A stretch of 64,000 nt of DNA from Halomonas borealis (GCF_004798905.1 NZ_SDMO01000015.1:1-64000), one strand, 5' to 3'. Numbered from the stretch's first letter, positions 26,183-36,895 are shown. Made by a program: numbers and translations. Notes: a model not told the origin generated them from the letters alone.

Positions 26183-28528
26183 TTACTGCTGGGGCAGCTT
26201 GTAGGCCATCACGTAGTCACCGATGGTGGTGCCGATGGAACCATGGCCCCCGGCCACCAGCACGACCATCTGCTCGCCCTGGCTGTTGAGGTAGGTCATC
26301 GGCGTGGCCTGACCGCCGGCGGGCAGGCGGGTTTCCCACAGCTGCTCGCCGGTTTCGAGGTCGTAGCCGCGCAGGTAGTCATCCACGGTGGCCCCGAGGA
26401 ACGCCACACCGCCGTCGGTGATGATCGGTCCACCGATGCCGGGCACGCCCATGCGGATCTTCAGCGGTAGGGCCGTCATGTCCTCGATGGTGCCGTTCTT
26501 GTGCTGCCAGGCGACCTCACCGCTGCGCAGGTCGGTGCCGGCCACATAGCCCCAGGGCGGTTGCTGGCAGGGCACCCCGAACGGCGACAGGAACGGCTTC
26601 ATGTCGACGGCATAGTCCGCGCCGGCGTTGGAGTTGAGGCCTTGCTCGCCCTGGTTGGCGCCGGCCATGTCGGCCCCTTCCTTGGGCACCAGGGTGGAGG
26701 TGAAGGCCAGGTAGAGCGGCATGCCGAACATCACCTGACGCTTGGGGTCGACCGCGATGCCGCCCCAGTTGAAGACGCCGAAGTTGCCCGGGAACACGAT
26801 GGTGCCCTGCTCGGACGGCGCCGTGTACTGGCCGTCGTAGCGCAGCGACTTGAACTGGATGCGGCACATCAGCTGGTCGAACGGCGTGGCGCCCCACATG
26901 TCCGCCTCGCGCAGGGTCGGCGGACGGAAGTTCAGGCTCGAGATCGGCTGCGTCTCGGCGGTGTAGTCGTCCTCGATGGTGCCGCTCTGGGGCGCCGGCT
27001 GCTCGGAGATCGGGTGGATCGGCTCGCCGGTCTCGCGGTTCAGCACATAGACGTCGCCCTGCTTGGTGGGGACCACCAGCGCCGGCTGCGTGCCTTCGTC
27101 GGTGTCGAGGTCGAGCAGGCTCGGCTGGGCCGGGGTGTCCATGTCCCACAGGTCGTGGTGAACGAACTGCTGGACCCATTCCACCTGGCCGGTGTCGAGG
27201 CTCAGCGCTACGACCGAGCTTGCGTACTTCTCTTCGGCCGGGCTGCGGTACATGCCCAGTTGATCCGGGGTACGGTTGCCCATCGGCAGGTAGATCATCC
27301 CCAGCTCTTCATCGGCGCTGGCGATGGACCAGCTGTTGGGCGAGCTGGTGGTATAGGTCTCGCCGTCGGCGATCGGTGCGGTCTCGTCCGGATTGCCGGC
27401 GTCCCAGTTCCACTCGAGTTCGCCGCTCTTGGCATCGTAGGCGCGGATCACGCCGGACGGCGAGTTGACCGCGTAGTTGTCGTTGACCGAGCCGGACACG
27501 ACGACCTTGCCGTCGGCTACCACGGGGGGCGAGGTGGAGTAGTAGAAGCCGGCCTGCTTGAACGGCATGTTGTGCATCAGGTCGAGTTCGCCGTTATCGG
27601 CGAAGTTGGCGCAACGGGCGCCGGTCGCCGGGTCGACGGCCACCAGGCGGGCGTCGGAGGTCGGCATGAACAGCTGGGCGTCACACTGCACGGGCGCCTG
27701 GTCTTCGGCCGGGCCGCTGGCTGCCTGTACGTCGATGGCATCCGCCTCGCCGGAGGCCGGCGGCAGGTAGGCGACGCCACGGCAGGTCTGGTGCTGGCGC
27801 GAGCTTTCGGCCGGCACCTTGGCGTCATACACCCATTGCTCCTCGCCGCTGTCGGCGTCCAGGGCGATCAGCCAGTTGTGCGGGGTGCACAAGAACAGCG
27901 AGTTGCCCACCTTCAGCGGCGTGGCTTCGTAGGTGGTTTCGCCGACATCCTTGGGGCCCTTCAGGTCGCCGGTCTGGTACTGCCAGGCCGGCTCCAGGTC
28001 GGCCACGTTCTCGGGCGTGATCTGGTCGAGCGGTGAGAAACGCTGGCCCATGTTGCTGCGGCCATAGGCGTGCCAGCCATCTTCCGGGCTGTCGCCGAGG
28101 TCCGGCGTCTCGTTGACCACCTCGCGGTTCAGCTCACCGTCGATGCGGTGCTGATCGACGGCGATGCTGCCCAGCAGGCCCACGCCGATGATCGCCCAGG
28201 CCGGCAGCAGCACGGCGGTGCCCATGCGGCTGCCGCCCTTGGCGGGCCACAGCAGCGGGATGGCGAGCAGCAGGAACAGGCCGAGGCGCGGTGCCAGGGC
28301 CCACCAGTCATAGCCCGACTCCCACAGCGACCAGGCGGCGGTCGCCACCAGGAACAGTGCATACAGCAGCTGGGCCTTGGGGCGGCGCGAGCGGGTCATG
28401 GCGCCGACCGCGATCAAGACGATGCCGGACAGGGCGTAGTACCAACTGCCGTCGAGGGTGATCAGCCATAGACCACCCCCGAGCAGGGCCAGCCCCACCA
28501 GCCAGAAAATGAGGGAGAGTATGATCAT
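26183..28528 (-). CDS. gcd: membrane-bound PQQ-dependent glucose dehydrogenase
   Basis: A 781-residue quinoprotein. About five N-terminal membrane helices (residues 1-120) anchor a periplasmic eight-bladed propeller. DGWHAYGRSNMGQRFSPLDQITPENVADLEPAWQYQTGD opens the propeller in the usual way, followed by TPLKVGNSLFLCTPHNWLIALDADSG and FGVFNWGGIAVDPKRQVMFG. It oxidises glucose and other aldoses in the periplasm and passes electrons to ubiquinone. The start at 28528 (MIILSLIFW) has AAGGAG upstream and begins at the first helix. No pqq genes are visible nearby. The 171 bp upstream are AT-rich, without a clear promoter consensus. Confidence 0.93.
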   Translation of the reverse strand: MIILSLIFWLVGLALLGGGLWLITLDGSWYYALSGIVLIAVGAMTRSRRPKAQLLYALFLVATAAWSLWESGYDWWALAPRLGLFLLLAIPLLWPAKGGSRMGTAVLLPAWAIIGVGLLGSIAVDQHRIDGELNREVVNETPDLGDSPEDGWHAYGRSNMGQRFSPLDQITPENVADLEPAWQYQTGDLKGPKDVGETTYEATPLKVGNSLFLCTPHNWLIALDADSGEEQWVYDAKVPAESSRQHQTCRGVAYLPPASGEADAIDVQAASGPAEDQAPVQCDAQLFMPTSDARLVAVDPATGARCANFADNGELDLMHNMPFKQAGFYYSTSPPVVADGKVVVSGSVNDNYAVNSPSGVIRAYDAKSGELEWNWDAGNPDETAPIADGETYTTSSPNSWSIASADEELGMIYLPMGNRTPDQLGMYRSPAEEKYASSVVALSLDTGQVEWVQQFVHHDLWDMDTPAQPSLLDLDTDEGTQPALVVPTKQGDVYVLNRETGEPIHPISEQPAPQSGTIEDDYTAETQPISSLNFRPPTLREADMWGATPFDQLMCRIQFKSLRYDGQYTAPSEQGTIVFPGNFGVFNWGGIAVDPKRQVMFGMPLYLAFTSTLVPKEGADMAGANQGEQGLNSNAGADYAVDMKPFLSPFGVPCQQPPWGYVAGTDLRSGEVAWQHKNGTIEDMTALPLKIRMGVPGIGGPIITDGGVAFLGATVDDYLRGYDLETGEQLWETRLPAGGQATPMTYLNSQGEQMVVLVAGGHGSIGTTIGDYVMAYKLPQQ

Positions 28529-28699
28529 GAGCCCATGCTCCTTGCGAATAACAAACAATGCACCCATGATAAAACATTAGGATGCAAATAAAAATGGCGT
28601 TGACCGCTTGCCGCCCTGTGTCGACCCCGACAACACGGTTCCCCCTTTCACTATGGCCTAATGAAGGAAGGTCGTCAGGCGAGGTCGGTTAACGGCGAG

Positions 28700-30622
28700 T
28701 CATTCGAGGTAGGTATAGCCCTCGAGCCCCTCGGAGAGGTCGTCGAGGAAGCGCGCCTGCTCATCGGCCGCGAGGCCGCTGGCGGCGAGTTGGTCGGCGA
28801 GTTGCCGGCGCAGCCGCGTGGCGTCGAAGTCCACGTAGCCCAGCACGTCGGCCACCCGGTCGCCGCGGCGCTGGTGTTCGAGGCGCCATTCGCCGTTGGC
28901 GTCCAGGGCCGCGTCCACCGAGTCGGTGTCGCCGAACAGGTTGTGGAGATCGCCGAGGATCTCCTGATAGGCGCCGACCAGGAAGAAGCCCAGCAGACGC
29001 TCCTCGTCGGCGCCCCATTCGGGGAGTGGCAGGGTGGCTTCGACGCCCTCGCCATCCACGTAGCCATCGATGCGCCCGTCGCTGTCGCAGGTGATGTCCT
29101 GGATCACCGCGCGCCGCGTGGGCGGGCGGTCCAGGCCGCTCAGCGGCAGCACCGGGAAGATCTGGTCGATTCCCCACACGTCGGGCACCGACTGGAACAG
29201 TGAGAAGTTGACGAACAGCTTGTCGGCCAGCTTCTCGGCGAGCTCGTCGTGGATCTCGCGATGGGCGCGGTTGCGCGAGTCGAGGCGCTCGCGCAGCCGG
29301 GCGCAGGCGGCGGTATAGACGCCCTCGCCTTCGGCGCGCGCCTCGAGCCCGGCCAGCCCCATCACGAAGCGTTCCTGCAGCTCGCCGCTGGCCTGGCCCA
29401 GGTCATGCCAGGCCTCGACCAGCCCGCGCGGCGCCTGGGCGGCCTCCAGCGCGTCGTGGACTCGCCACAGCTCGGCGACCTGCGGGTCGCCCTCGACCCG
29501 GGCCGCCGGGGCCTGGGTATCGGCGCGCTCGTCGCCGATCACGTTGGTCACCAGCACCGCGTGATGGGCGGTCAGGGCGCGCCCCGATTCGCTGATCAGG
29601 TGCGGGTGGGGCAGCCCCTCGGCCTCGCAGACCTGGGCGAAGGCCGCGACCACGTTGCGGGCATACTCGCGCATCGAGTAGTTGATCGAGCAGAAGCTCC
29701 GCGAGCGGGTGCCCTCGTAGTCGATGCCGAGCCCGCCGCCGACGTCCACGGTGTCCACCGGGGCGCCCAGCGCCACCAGGCTCTGGTAGAAGCGTGCGCA
29801 CTCGCGCAGGCCCCGCTGGATGTCGCGGATGTTGGCGATCTGCGAGCCCAGATGGAAGTGCACCAGCTGCAGGCTGGCCAGGGCATCGGCCTCGCGCAGG
29901 CGTTCCACCACGGTCTGGATCTGGCCCGCGGTGAGGCCGAACTTGGACTTCTCGCCGCCGGTGTTCTGCCACTTGCCCTTGCCCACCGAGGCCAGCCGGG
30001 CGCGCAGGCCGATGCGTGGCGTCACGCCCAGGCGGTCGGCCTCCTCGAGGATCAGCGGCAACTCGGAGAGTTTCTCTACCACCAGGTAGACGCGATGGCC
30101 GAGCTTCTCGCCCATCAGCGCCAGGCGGATGTATTCGCGGTCCTTGTAGCCGTTGCAGACGATCAGCGAGGGGCCGTCGCCGGACAGCGCCAGCACCGCG
30201 AGCAGTTCCGGCTTGCTGCCGGCCTCCAGTCCGACCCGGTCGTGGCCGCGTTCCCGGGTGGCCAGGATCTCCTCGACCACCCGGCGTTGCTGGTTGACCT
30301 TGATCGGGTAGACCGCGGTATAGCCGCCGCCGAAGCCTTCCTCGTCCATGGCGCCGTCGAAGGCGGCGCACAGCTGCTCGACGCGGTCGTGCAGGATGTC
30401 GGTGAAGCGGATCAGCACCGGCAGCCGCAGGCCGGCCTCGCGCAGACGGGCGACTAGCGGCGACAGCGCGAGGGCGGGGCCGTCGTCCTCGCCGCCGTGT
30501 GGGCGCACCAGGGCCTGGCCGTCATCGGCCACATCGAAGTAGCCGCCGCCCCACTGGTCGATGTTCCAGGTGTGCCGGGCACGCTGCGCGGGCCCGGCCA
30601 TGCTGCTCATGGCCAGGCTCAT
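28700..30622 (-). CDS. speA: biosynthetic arginine decarboxylase
   Basis: A 640-residue PLP enzyme converting arginine to agmatine, the first step of one putrescine route. YTAVYPIKVNQQRRVVEEIL holds the PLP Lys108, and VDVGGGLGIDYEGTRSRSFCSINY is the Gly-rich cofactor loop. VNFSLFQSVPDVWGIDQIFPVLPLSGL near the C-terminus contains the Cys-lacking variant of the substrate region seen in SpeA. Length is typical. Its ATG overlaps the thrB stop as ATGA, an unusual pairing that makes its translation dependent on thrB. Confidence 0.95.
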   Translation of the reverse strand: MSLAMSSMAGPAQRARHTWNIDQWGGGYFDVADDGQALVRPHGGEDDGPALALSPLVARLREAGLRLPVLIRFTDILHDRVEQLCAAFDGAMDEEGFGGGYTAVYPIKVNQQRRVVEEILATRERGHDRVGLEAGSKPELLAVLALSGDGPSLIVCNGYKDREYIRLALMGEKLGHRVYLVVEKLSELPLILEEADRLGVTPRIGLRARLASVGKGKWQNTGGEKSKFGLTAGQIQTVVERLREADALASLQLVHFHLGSQIANIRDIQRGLRECARFYQSLVALGAPVDTVDVGGGLGIDYEGTRSRSFCSINYSMREYARNVVAAFAQVCEAEGLPHPHLISESGRALTAHHAVLVTNVIGDERADTQAPAARVEGDPQVAELWRVHDALEAAQAPRGLVEAWHDLGQASGELQERFVMGLAGLEARAEGEGVYTAACARLRERLDSRNRAHREIHDELAEKLADKLFVNFSLFQSVPDVWGIDQIFPVLPLSGLDRPPTRRAVIQDITCDSDGRIDGYVDGEGVEATLPLPEWGADEERLLGFFLVGAYQEILGDLHNLFGDTDSVDAALDANGEWRLEHQRRGDRVADVLGYVDFDATRLRRQLADQLAASGLAADEQARFLDDLSEGLEGYTYLE

Positions 30623-31578
30623 TGGCTGGCCTCGGGCAGCGCCGGGGCGCCATCCGCGAGGCGTCGCTCGAGGATGGCGCGGAACACGGACGGGTCGTGG
30701 GGCGTGAGGTCGTGGGCCGGCGGGTCGACGTAGACCACCAGCAGCCGCGACAGCCAGTAGCGCAGCGCGGTCATGCGCAGCATCATCGGCCAGGCCTCGC
30801 GCTCGGCGTCTTCCAGCGGACGACGCGCCTGGTAGGCGCCGAGCAGCGCCGCGTAGCGCGCCGGGTCGAGCCGGCCGTCGGCCTCGCTGGCCCAGTCGTT
30901 GACCACGATGGCCAGGTCGAACAGCAGGTCGCCGGTGCAGCCATTGTAGAAGTCGATCAGCCCGCCCAGCGTGTCGCCGTCGAACAGCGTGTTGTCGCGG
31001 AACAGGTCGCCGTGGATCGCGCCCTGGGGCAGCGTCGGGGCGTCGCCGAAGAAGCCCTGGTAGACCTCTACCTCGTCCTTCATCAGCGTCTGGTCGTCGG
31101 GCGACAGATAGGCCAGCACCCGGTGGTGCATCGGCAGCAGCCAGTGCAGGTCACGCGGGTTGGGACGATGGCCCGGGAAGCGTCGCGAGACCTTGTGCAT
31201 GCGGCCCAGGGCATCGCCCAGCGCCCGGCACTGGGCCAGGTTGGGTGCCTCGGGATGCTTGCCGGGCAGGCGCGGGAACAACAGCGCCGGCTTGCCGGCC
31301 AGGCTGTGCAGGGCGATGCCGTCGCGATCGTGGAGCGGGCCGGGCACCGGCAGGCGGTGCTCGTCCAGGTAATCCAGCAGTTCGACGAAGAACGGCAGCT
31401 CCGCGTGCTCGCCCTGCTCGAACAGCGTGAGCACCAGCTCGCGACGCTCGGTGGTGACGAAGAAGGTGCTGTTCTCGGTGCCGGCAGGCACGCCCCGGCA
31501 GGCGATCAGGGCGCCGGCATCGAAGCGGCTCAGAAACGCCTCCACCTGGGAGTCGGTCAGCGGTGTGAATACGGCCAT
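30619..31578 (-). CDS. thrB: homoserine kinase, type II (APH fold)
   Basis: A 319-residue kinase of the aminoglycoside-phosphotransferase fold. [26 protein letters not shown], the catalytic-loop [14 protein letters not shown] and [24 protein letters not shown] match ThrB of Pseudomonas and Agrobacterium rather than the GHMP enzyme of E. coli. It phosphorylates homoserine for threonine synthesis. The ATG at 31578 starts the family homology. The order polA / DUF2782 / thrB resembles the Pseudomonas locus as I recall it. SrkA-like kinases share the fold but not these motifs. Confidence 0.9.
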   Translation of the reverse strand: MAVFTPLTDSQVEAFLSRFDAGALIACRGVPAGTENSTFFVTTERRELVLTLFEQGEHAELPFFVELLDYLDEHRLPVPGPLHDRDGIALHSLAGKPALLFPRLPGKHPEAPNLAQCRALGDALGRMHKVSRRFPGHRPNPRDLHWLLPMHHRVLAYLSPDDQTLMKDEVEVYQGFFGDAPTLPQGAIHGDLFRDNTLFDGDTLGGLIDFYNGCTGDLLFDLAIVVNDWASEADGRLDPARYAALLGAYQARRPLEDAEREAWPMMLRMTALRYWLSRLLVVYVDPPAHDLTPHDPSVFRAILERRLADGAPALPEASQ

Positions 31579-31663
31579 GTGTCTCTCGCCCGGATATGCC
31601 AAGCCGCCTATTGTAGCGGCTTGGCGGTGCGATGCACGAACCGGATGGCGCGGGATACGCCCA

Positions 31664-31957
31664 TCAGAAGCGCTTGATCACCCACTCGGGGACGGCGATA
31701 CGCTGGCCGTTCTGGCGCTCGAAGTCGCCATCACCGTCGCGGTCGACCAGGTAGTAGGCGGGGCCGCTGGCGGGTTGGATCTCGATGGCGTAGAGCGCGC
31801 CGTTGACCCGGTACTCGCGGATGGTGCGGTCGGCCTCCTGACGGATGGTGACATCCGGCTCGACGTCGGTGCTGGACTGGGCCAGGGCCGGCAGGGCCGC
31901 GGTGAACAGCGCCAGGCCGAACAGCGGTGCGAGCAGGGCGGGGCGTATACGCTTCAT
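31664..31957 (-). CDS. small secreted DUF2782 protein
   Basis: A 97-residue protein with a cleavable signal peptide ([20 protein letters not shown], cleavage near ALAQ). The mature part [47 protein letters not shown] matches the DUF2782 family usually found beside polA. Its function is unknown; the acidic DRDGDGD stretch might bind a cation, which is only a guess. It is read towards thrB and is divergent from polA. Confidence 0.82.
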   Translation of the reverse strand: MKRIRPALLAPLFGLALFTAALPALAQSSTDVEPDVTIRQEADRTIREYRVNGALYAIEIQPASGPAYYLVDRDGDGDFERQNGQRIAVPEWVIKRF

Positions 31958-32146
31958 GGTGTTCTCCTGACCATGGGGTTGCCCCCAGTGTATGCCGGGA
32001 TAGGCCGACGACGCATGCTTTGCGCGGCAAATCGCCTCGTCAATGCGTATCATGATCGGCATCAGGATCAGGGGCCGGTGGTTCGCCCGCCGCCGCTCCC
32101 CTCATCACTCACACTTCATCGCCCAGCCTGCAAGGGATGCCGATTC

Positions 32147-34909
32147 ATGGCCGATACCCCCATCGTTCTCGTCGACGGTTCCTCCTACCTGTACCGCGCC
32201 TTCCACGCCCTGCCGCCGCTGACGACCTCGGAGGGGCTGCCTTCCGGCGCCGTGAAGGGCGTGCTCAACATGCTCAAGCGGCTGCTCAAGGACTACCCCG
32301 AAAGCCCCATGGCGGTGGTGTTCGATGCGCCAGGCAAGACCTTCCGCGACGCGCTCTATGCCGAATACAAGGCGCAGCGCCCGCCGATGCCGGACGACCT
32401 GCGCGTCCAGGTGCAGCCGCTGCACGACTGCGTACGCGCGCTGGGCCTGCCGCTGCTGTGCATCGAGGGCGTCGAGGCCGATGACGTCATCGGCACCCTG
32501 GCACGGCATGCCACCGAGGCCGGCCGCGACGCGGTGATCTCCACCGGTGACAAGGACATGGCGCAACTGGTCAACGCCCACATCACCCTGGTCAACACCA
32601 TGAAGGACGAGACCCTCGACGTGGCCGGGGTGGAGGAGAAGTTCGGCCTGCCGCCGGAGCGGATCATCGACTTCCTGGCGCTGATGGGCGACAAGGTCGA
32701 CAACATCCCGGGCGTGGCCGGCGTCGGCGAGAAGACCGCGCTGGGGCTGCTGCAGGGCATGGGAGGCGGTCTCGAGAGCGTCTATGCTGACCTGGAGACG
32801 GTCAAGACGCTGAGCTTCCGCGGCGCCAAGACGCTGCCCAAGAAGCTCGAGGCGCACCGTGACGAGGCCTTCCTCTCGTATGAGCTGGCCACCATCAAGA
32901 CCGACTGCGAGCTGCCGGTGGGGCTCGACGACCTGGGCATCGCCCGGCCCGATCGCGAGGCGCTGGGCGAGCTGTATCGTCGCCTCGAGTTCAAGGCCTG
33001 GCTGTCCGAGCTGCTGGAAGGCAAGGACGAGGGCGTCGACGATGCCGCCGGCGGCACGGCGGCGGCCGATGGTGGGGCCGAGGGGCAAAGCGGCGGCGGC
33101 GAGCGTGAAGACGTCGTGATCCTCGAGCAGGCCGAGCTCGACGCCTGGCTTGCGCGACTCAACGACGCCGAGGCCTTCTGCTTCGACCTGGAGACCACCA
33201 GCCTCGACTACATGGAGGCCGAGATCGTCGGCGTGGGGCTTTCGCTCGAGCCGGGGGAGGCCGCCTACATCCCGCTGGCTCACGACTACCTGGACGCCCC
33301 GGCGCAGCTCGACCGCAAGCGCGTGCTCGAGGCGCTGACGCCGCTGTGGGCCGATGCCGGCAAGGCCAAGACCGGCCAGAACCTCAAGTACGACATCTCG
33401 GTGCTGGCGCGCCATGGCATCGAGGTGGAAGGCGCCCTCGAGGACACCATGCTCGAGTCCTACGTGCTGGATTCCACCGCCACCCGCCACGACATGGACT
33501 CGCTGGCGCTCAAGTACCTGGGCGAGAAGACCGTCGGCTTCGAGGAGATCGCCGGCAAGGGCGTCAAGCAGCTGACCTTCAACCAGGTCGCCCTGGAGCA
33601 GGCCGCGCCCTACGCCTGCGAGGACGTCGACATCACCCTGCGCCTGCACCGCGAACTGCGCCCGCGGGTCGAGGCCGAGGGGCGCCTGGCGGAGGTGCTC
33701 GACCGCCTCGAGCGCCCGCTGATCCGGGTGCTGTCGCGCATGGAGCGTGGCGGCGTGGCCCTCGATGCCGAGCGCCTGCATGCCCAGAGCCAGGAGCTCG
33801 GGCGGCGCATCGGCGAGCTGGAGCAGCAGGCCTTCGAGCTGGCCGGGCGCGAGTTCAACCTCGGCTCGCCCAAGCAGCTCGGCCAGATACTGTTCGAGGA
33901 ACAGCAGATCCCGGTGCTCAAGAAGACGCCCAAGGGCGCGCCGTCCACCGCCGAGGCGGTGCTCGAGGAGCTGGCGCTGGACTACCCGCTGCCCAAGGTG
34001 ATCATGGAGCACCGCGGCCTGTCCAAGCTGCGCTCCACCTACACCGACAAGCTGCCGCGGTTGGTCAACAAGGCCACCGGCCGGCTGCATACCAGCTATC
34101 ATCAGGCGGTCACCGCCACCGGGCGGCTGTCGTCCTCCGATCCCAACCTGCAGAACATCCCCATCCGCACCGAGCAGGGGCGCAAGATCCGCCAGGCCTT
34201 CGTGGCGCGGCCCGGCTATCGCATCGTCGCCGCCGACTACTCGCAGATCGAGCTGCGCATCATGGCGCACCTGTCCGGCGACAAGGGGCTGCTCGAGGCC
34301 TTCGCCGAGGGGCGCGACATCCATGCCGCCACCGCCGCCGAGGTGTTCGGCGTGGGCCTCGACAAGGTCTCCGGCGAGCAGCGCCGCAGCGCCAAGGCGA
34401 TCAACTTCGGGCTGATCTACGGCATGAGCGCCTGGGGGTTGGGCCGCCAGCTGCACATCGAGCAGAAGCAGGCCAAGATCTATATCGACCGCTACTTCGA
34501 CCGCTACCCCGGGGTGGCCCGCTACATGGAGCGCATCCGCTCACAGGCGGCCGAAGATGGCTTCGTCGAGACGGTGTTCGGCCGGCGTCTCTACCTGCCG
34601 GAGATCCACTCCCAGAACCGTGCACGCCGGCAGGGTGCCGAGCGCACCGCCATCAACGCCCCCATGCAAGGCACCGCGGCGGACGTCATCAAGCGCGCCA
34701 TGATCGACGTCGATGCCTGGCTGGCCGAGGGCGATGTCGACGCGATGATGGTCATGCAGGTGCATGATGAGCTGGTCTTTGAGGTCGCCGAGGAGGCCGT
34801 CGAGGCCTTCATTCCCGAGGTCAAGCGTCGCATGCAGGCCGCCGCCGAGCTCGATGTGACGCTGACCGTCGAGGCCGAGAGTGGCGCCAACTGGGACGAG
34901 GCACACTGA
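32147..34909 (+). CDS. polA: DNA polymerase I
   Basis: A 920-residue polymerase with all three domains. The 5'-3' nuclease is at about 1-290 ([34 protein letters not shown]). The 3'-5' exonuclease is at about 320-520 and active, since FDLETTSLD keeps the metal residues. The polymerase domain is at about 520-920, with [19 protein letters not shown] (motif A), [14 protein letters not shown] (motif B) and [11 protein letters not shown] (motif C). A Gly/Ala-rich linker with a short acidic stretch joins the first two. The ATG at 32147 starts the family homology, far inside a longer open frame. It functions in Okazaki-fragment processing and repair. Confidence 0.97.
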   Translation: MADTPIVLVDGSSYLYRAFHALPPLTTSEGLPSGAVKGVLNMLKRLLKDYPESPMAVVFDAPGKTFRDALYAEYKAQRPPMPDDLRVQVQPLHDCVRALGLPLLCIEGVEADDVIGTLARHATEAGRDAVISTGDKDMAQLVNAHITLVNTMKDETLDVAGVEEKFGLPPERIIDFLALMGDKVDNIPGVAGVGEKTALGLLQGMGGGLESVYADLETVKTLSFRGAKTLPKKLEAHRDEAFLSYELATIKTDCELPVGLDDLGIARPDREALGELYRRLEFKAWLSELLEGKDEGVDDAAGGTAAADGGAEGQSGGGEREDVVILEQAELDAWLARLNDAEAFCFDLETTSLDYMEAEIVGVGLSLEPGEAAYIPLAHDYLDAPAQLDRKRVLEALTPLWADAGKAKTGQNLKYDISVLARHGIEVEGALEDTMLESYVLDSTATRHDMDSLALKYLGEKTVGFEEIAGKGVKQLTFNQVALEQAAPYACEDVDITLRLHRELRPRVEAEGRLAEVLDRLERPLIRVLSRMERGGVALDAERLHAQSQELGRRIGELEQQAFELAGREFNLGSPKQLGQILFEEQQIPVLKKTPKGAPSTAEAVLEELALDYPLPKVIMEHRGLSKLRSTYTDKLPRLVNKATGRLHTSYHQAVTATGRLSSSDPNLQNIPIRTEQGRKIRQAFVARPGYRIVAADYSQIELRIMAHLSGDKGLLEAFAEGRDIHAATAAEVFGVGLDKVSGEQRRSAKAINFGLIYGMSAWGLGRQLHIEQKQAKIYIDRYFDRYPGVARYMERIRSQAAEDGFVETVFGRRLYLPEIHSQNRARRQGAERTAINAPMQGTAADVIKRAMIDVDAWLAEGDVDAMMVMQVHDELVFEVAEEAVEAFIPEVKRRMQAAAELDVTLTVEAESGANWDEAH

Positions 34910-34920
34910 GTCTGTGTTGA

Positions 34921-34954
34921 TGCGGGCCGGCCTGGCTTCCCCGGGCCGGCCGCA
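34921..34954 (+). terminator. hairpin after polA
   Basis: GGCCGGCC repeats as an inverted arm (TGCGGGCCGGCC and GGCCGGCCGCA) 11 bp after the polA stop. The stem is strong but no T run follows, so its role as a terminator is uncertain. Confidence 0.45.
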
Positions 34955-35044
34955 GTGCGTCGCGGCGATGAGATGGCGCGGCCGTGGAGTGTTATGGTGC
35001 CTGTATCCGGGGCGTGACGGCCCGAATCCAGCGAGGAGACGAGG

Positions 35045-35557
35045 ATGCGAAGGACGATGAGGACATGGCTGGCGGGTGCGGGGGTGGTCCTGCTCTCGGG
35101 GTGCGCGAGCCAGGCCACCGAACAGACGGCGGCGGAGCGCTTTGATTGTGCCGCCCTGGATCGGGCGATCGCGAGCGCGGAGACGGGCTTCGGCGACATC
35201 AAGGGGCGCCTGGAAACCACCAACCTGACGCGCACCTGGCAGACCGATACCCAGGCGTTCCATGATGCCTGCGTGATCACCTCGGCCCGGCGGCCCGACC
35301 ACTACCTGTGCTTCGGCTCGCTGTCGACCGACGACCCGCGTGGTGCGCTGGTGGCCGGTGGCGAGGCCCTCGGCCAGTGCCTGGGCGAAGGCTGGCGGTC
35401 GGAGCGCACCGCGCCGGACCGCCTCGAGTTCACCCGCCAGGGCCGTGAGCCGGTGGTGGTGCTCGAGAGCTTCCTCAACGACCGCGGGCGCCGCATGGGC
35501 ACGCTGGGCGTGTATCAGGACGCCCGTGACGCCGCGCCACGGCCGGGCGACGAGTAA
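35045..35557 (+). CDS. hypothetical lipoprotein
   Basis: A 170-residue protein of unknown function. The lipobox LLSG-C follows a short signal peptide, so it should be membrane-anchored and periplasmic. Three further Cys residues (DACVITS, YLCFGS, GQCLGEG) and one after the lipobox (DCAALD) could form disulfides. No recognisable domain. Either ATG at 35045 or 35057 is possible; the first has GAGGAGACGAGG upstream. It stands alone between polA and a perfect terminator hairpin. Confidence 0.78.
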   Translation: MRRTMRTWLAGAGVVLLSGCASQATEQTAAERFDCAALDRAIASAETGFGDIKGRLETTNLTRTWQTDTQAFHDACVITSARRPDHYLCFGSLSTDDPRGALVAGGEALGQCLGEGWRSERTAPDRLEFTRQGREPVVVLESFLNDRGRRMGTLGVYQDARDAAPRPGDE

Positions 35558-35596
35558 GCCTGGCCGGCGCCCGAGCGCCTGTCGGCAACGACGCTG

Positions 35597-35639
35597 ACAC
35601 CACAGGGCCCGCGGCAATGCCGCGGGCCCTGTGGTGTTT
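35597..35639. terminator. long palindromic terminator
   Basis: An almost perfect 19-bp stem: ACACCACAGGGCCCGCGGC and GCCGCGGGCCCTGTGGTGT around AAT, then TTT. It separates the lipoprotein gene from the convergent fbpA gene and could work in both directions. Confidence 0.85.
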
Positions 35640-35717
35640 CAGAGTGTGGTGCTTGGCTCAATTCGCCTTCAGGCGCGCCGCTTGTTACCGCGAGCGCCGT
35701 AATACCTCGGTGACGCC

Positions 35718-36746
35718 TTAACGCCAGCCGACGCGATCGAAGATCCGCACCGCTTGCGGGTTGTTCTCGCCCAATACGCTGACGTTCAGCTCGTCACGCT
35801 TGAAGTCGCCCCAATCGGCCAGCACCTCGTCGACCTCGATGCCGTCGACCACCGGGAACTCGTGGTTGCCGGAGGCGAAGATCGCCTGGGCCTCGTCGGA
35901 GGCCAGGAACTCCAGGAAACGCACGGCGTTGTCGTGGTGCGGGGCCCCCTGGACCACGCCGGCGCCGCCGACATTGACGTGGGCGCCGCGGTCGTCCTGG
36001 TTGGGGAACAGGATCTGCACCTTCTCGGCGGCCTCGCGATCGCCGGCATCGTCGGACTGGAGCAGGCGCACGTAGTAGTAATGGTTGGCCACCGCCACGT
36101 CGCACTCGCCGCTGGCCACGCCCTTGATCTGGTCGGTGTCGCCGCCTTCGGGGTCGCGGGCCATGTTGTCGACAACGCCCTGGGCCCAGGCCTCGGCCTC
36201 TTGCTCGCCGTGGTGGGCGACCATCGAGGCCAGCAGCGACTGGTTGTAGATGTTGTTCGAGGAGCGGATGCAGACCTCGCCCTCGAAGCGCGGGTCGGCC
36301 AGGTCCTCGTAGCTCGTGATCTCATCGGCGTCGACCGCCTCGGGGTTATAGAAGATGGCCCGCACGCGTTGGCTGAAGCCGAACCATTTGCCCTCGGGGT
36401 GCTGCATGTTCGCCGGCAGTCGCTCGTCGAGGACCTCTGAATCGACGCTGGCGAAGATGTCGGCCTGCTCGGCGCGCCACAGGCGGCCGGCGTCCACGGT
36501 CATCATCACATCCGCGGGGCTGGCCTGGCCTTCGCGCTCGATGCGTTGGATCAGCTGGTCGGAGCCGCCCTCGAGCACGTTGACCTCGATGCCGGTCGCT
36601 TCGCTGAAGGCGTCGTAGAGCGCCTGGTCGGAATCGTAGTGGCGAGCCGAATAGAGGTTCACCTCGTCCGCGGCGGCCTGGGAGGCGAAGGTCGCGCCGG
36701 CCATCAGGGCGGCGAAGGGCAGGGCGAGACGGCGATGCTGATGCAT
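35718..36746 (-). CDS. fbpA: Fe(3+) ABC transporter periplasmic binding protein
   Basis: A 342-residue ferric-iron receptor with a signal peptide (cleavage near SQAAA). EVNLYSARHYDSDQALYDAFSEATGI opens the mature fold, and VANHYYYVRLL carries the paired Tyr residues that bind ferric iron in FbpA/FutA proteins. YNPEAVDADEITSYEDLADPRFEG is typical. A Fur-like box lies 35-60 bp upstream. The ATPase gene fbpC diverges from it and the permease fbpB lies beyond, so the three parts are in alternating orientation. Confidence 0.92.
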   Translation of the reverse strand: MHQHRRLALPFAALMAGATFASQAAADEVNLYSARHYDSDQALYDAFSEATGIEVNVLEGGSDQLIQRIEREGQASPADVMMTVDAGRLWRAEQADIFASVDSEVLDERLPANMQHPEGKWFGFSQRVRAIFYNPEAVDADEITSYEDLADPRFEGEVCIRSSNNIYNQSLLASMVAHHGEQEAEAWAQGVVDNMARDPEGGDTDQIKGVASGECDVAVANHYYYVRLLQSDDAGDREAAEKVQILFPNQDDRGAHVNVGGAGVVQGAPHHDNAVRFLEFLASDEAQAIFASGNHEFPVVDGIEVDEVLADWGDFKRDELNVSVLGENNPQAVRIFDRVGWR

Positions 36747-36781
36747 GGGAGACCTCGTGAGAATGAAAGCCGGCTAAGGCT

Positions 36782-36806
36782 TTGAATGATAATAAATTGT
36801 ATTAGT
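36782..36806. promoter_or_regulatory. Fur-like box between fbpA and fbpC
   Basis: The AT-rich island TGAATGATAATAAATTGTAT contains AATGATAAT, nine bases identical to the Fur consensus core GATAATGATAATCATTATC; two overlapping 19-bp alignments each score about 11 of 19. Its location in the 149-bp divergent region of an iron transporter supports Fur control of both directions. Confidence 0.5.
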
Positions 36807-36895
36807 CTTGCCATTTAAGCCCCTCTCCGCCGTGGCGTCAACCGGCATCGCTGTATCGGCAGCTGGCGACGAAAAGGCGAAGGTTTCGCGTTACC

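Noticed and set aside
26501-28036. 511-codon plus-strand frame opposite gcd
   Set aside because: Antisense shadow; no start signal or family resemblance, whereas gcd is intact on the other strand.
30619-31578. Stress response kinase SrkA/YihE
   Set aside because: The fold is shared, but [20 protein letters not shown] and [17 protein letters not shown] are those of type II homoserine kinase.
32105-34456. 783-codon minus-strand frame opposite polA
   Set aside because: Antisense shadow of a long GC-rich gene; polA motifs are complete on the plus strand.
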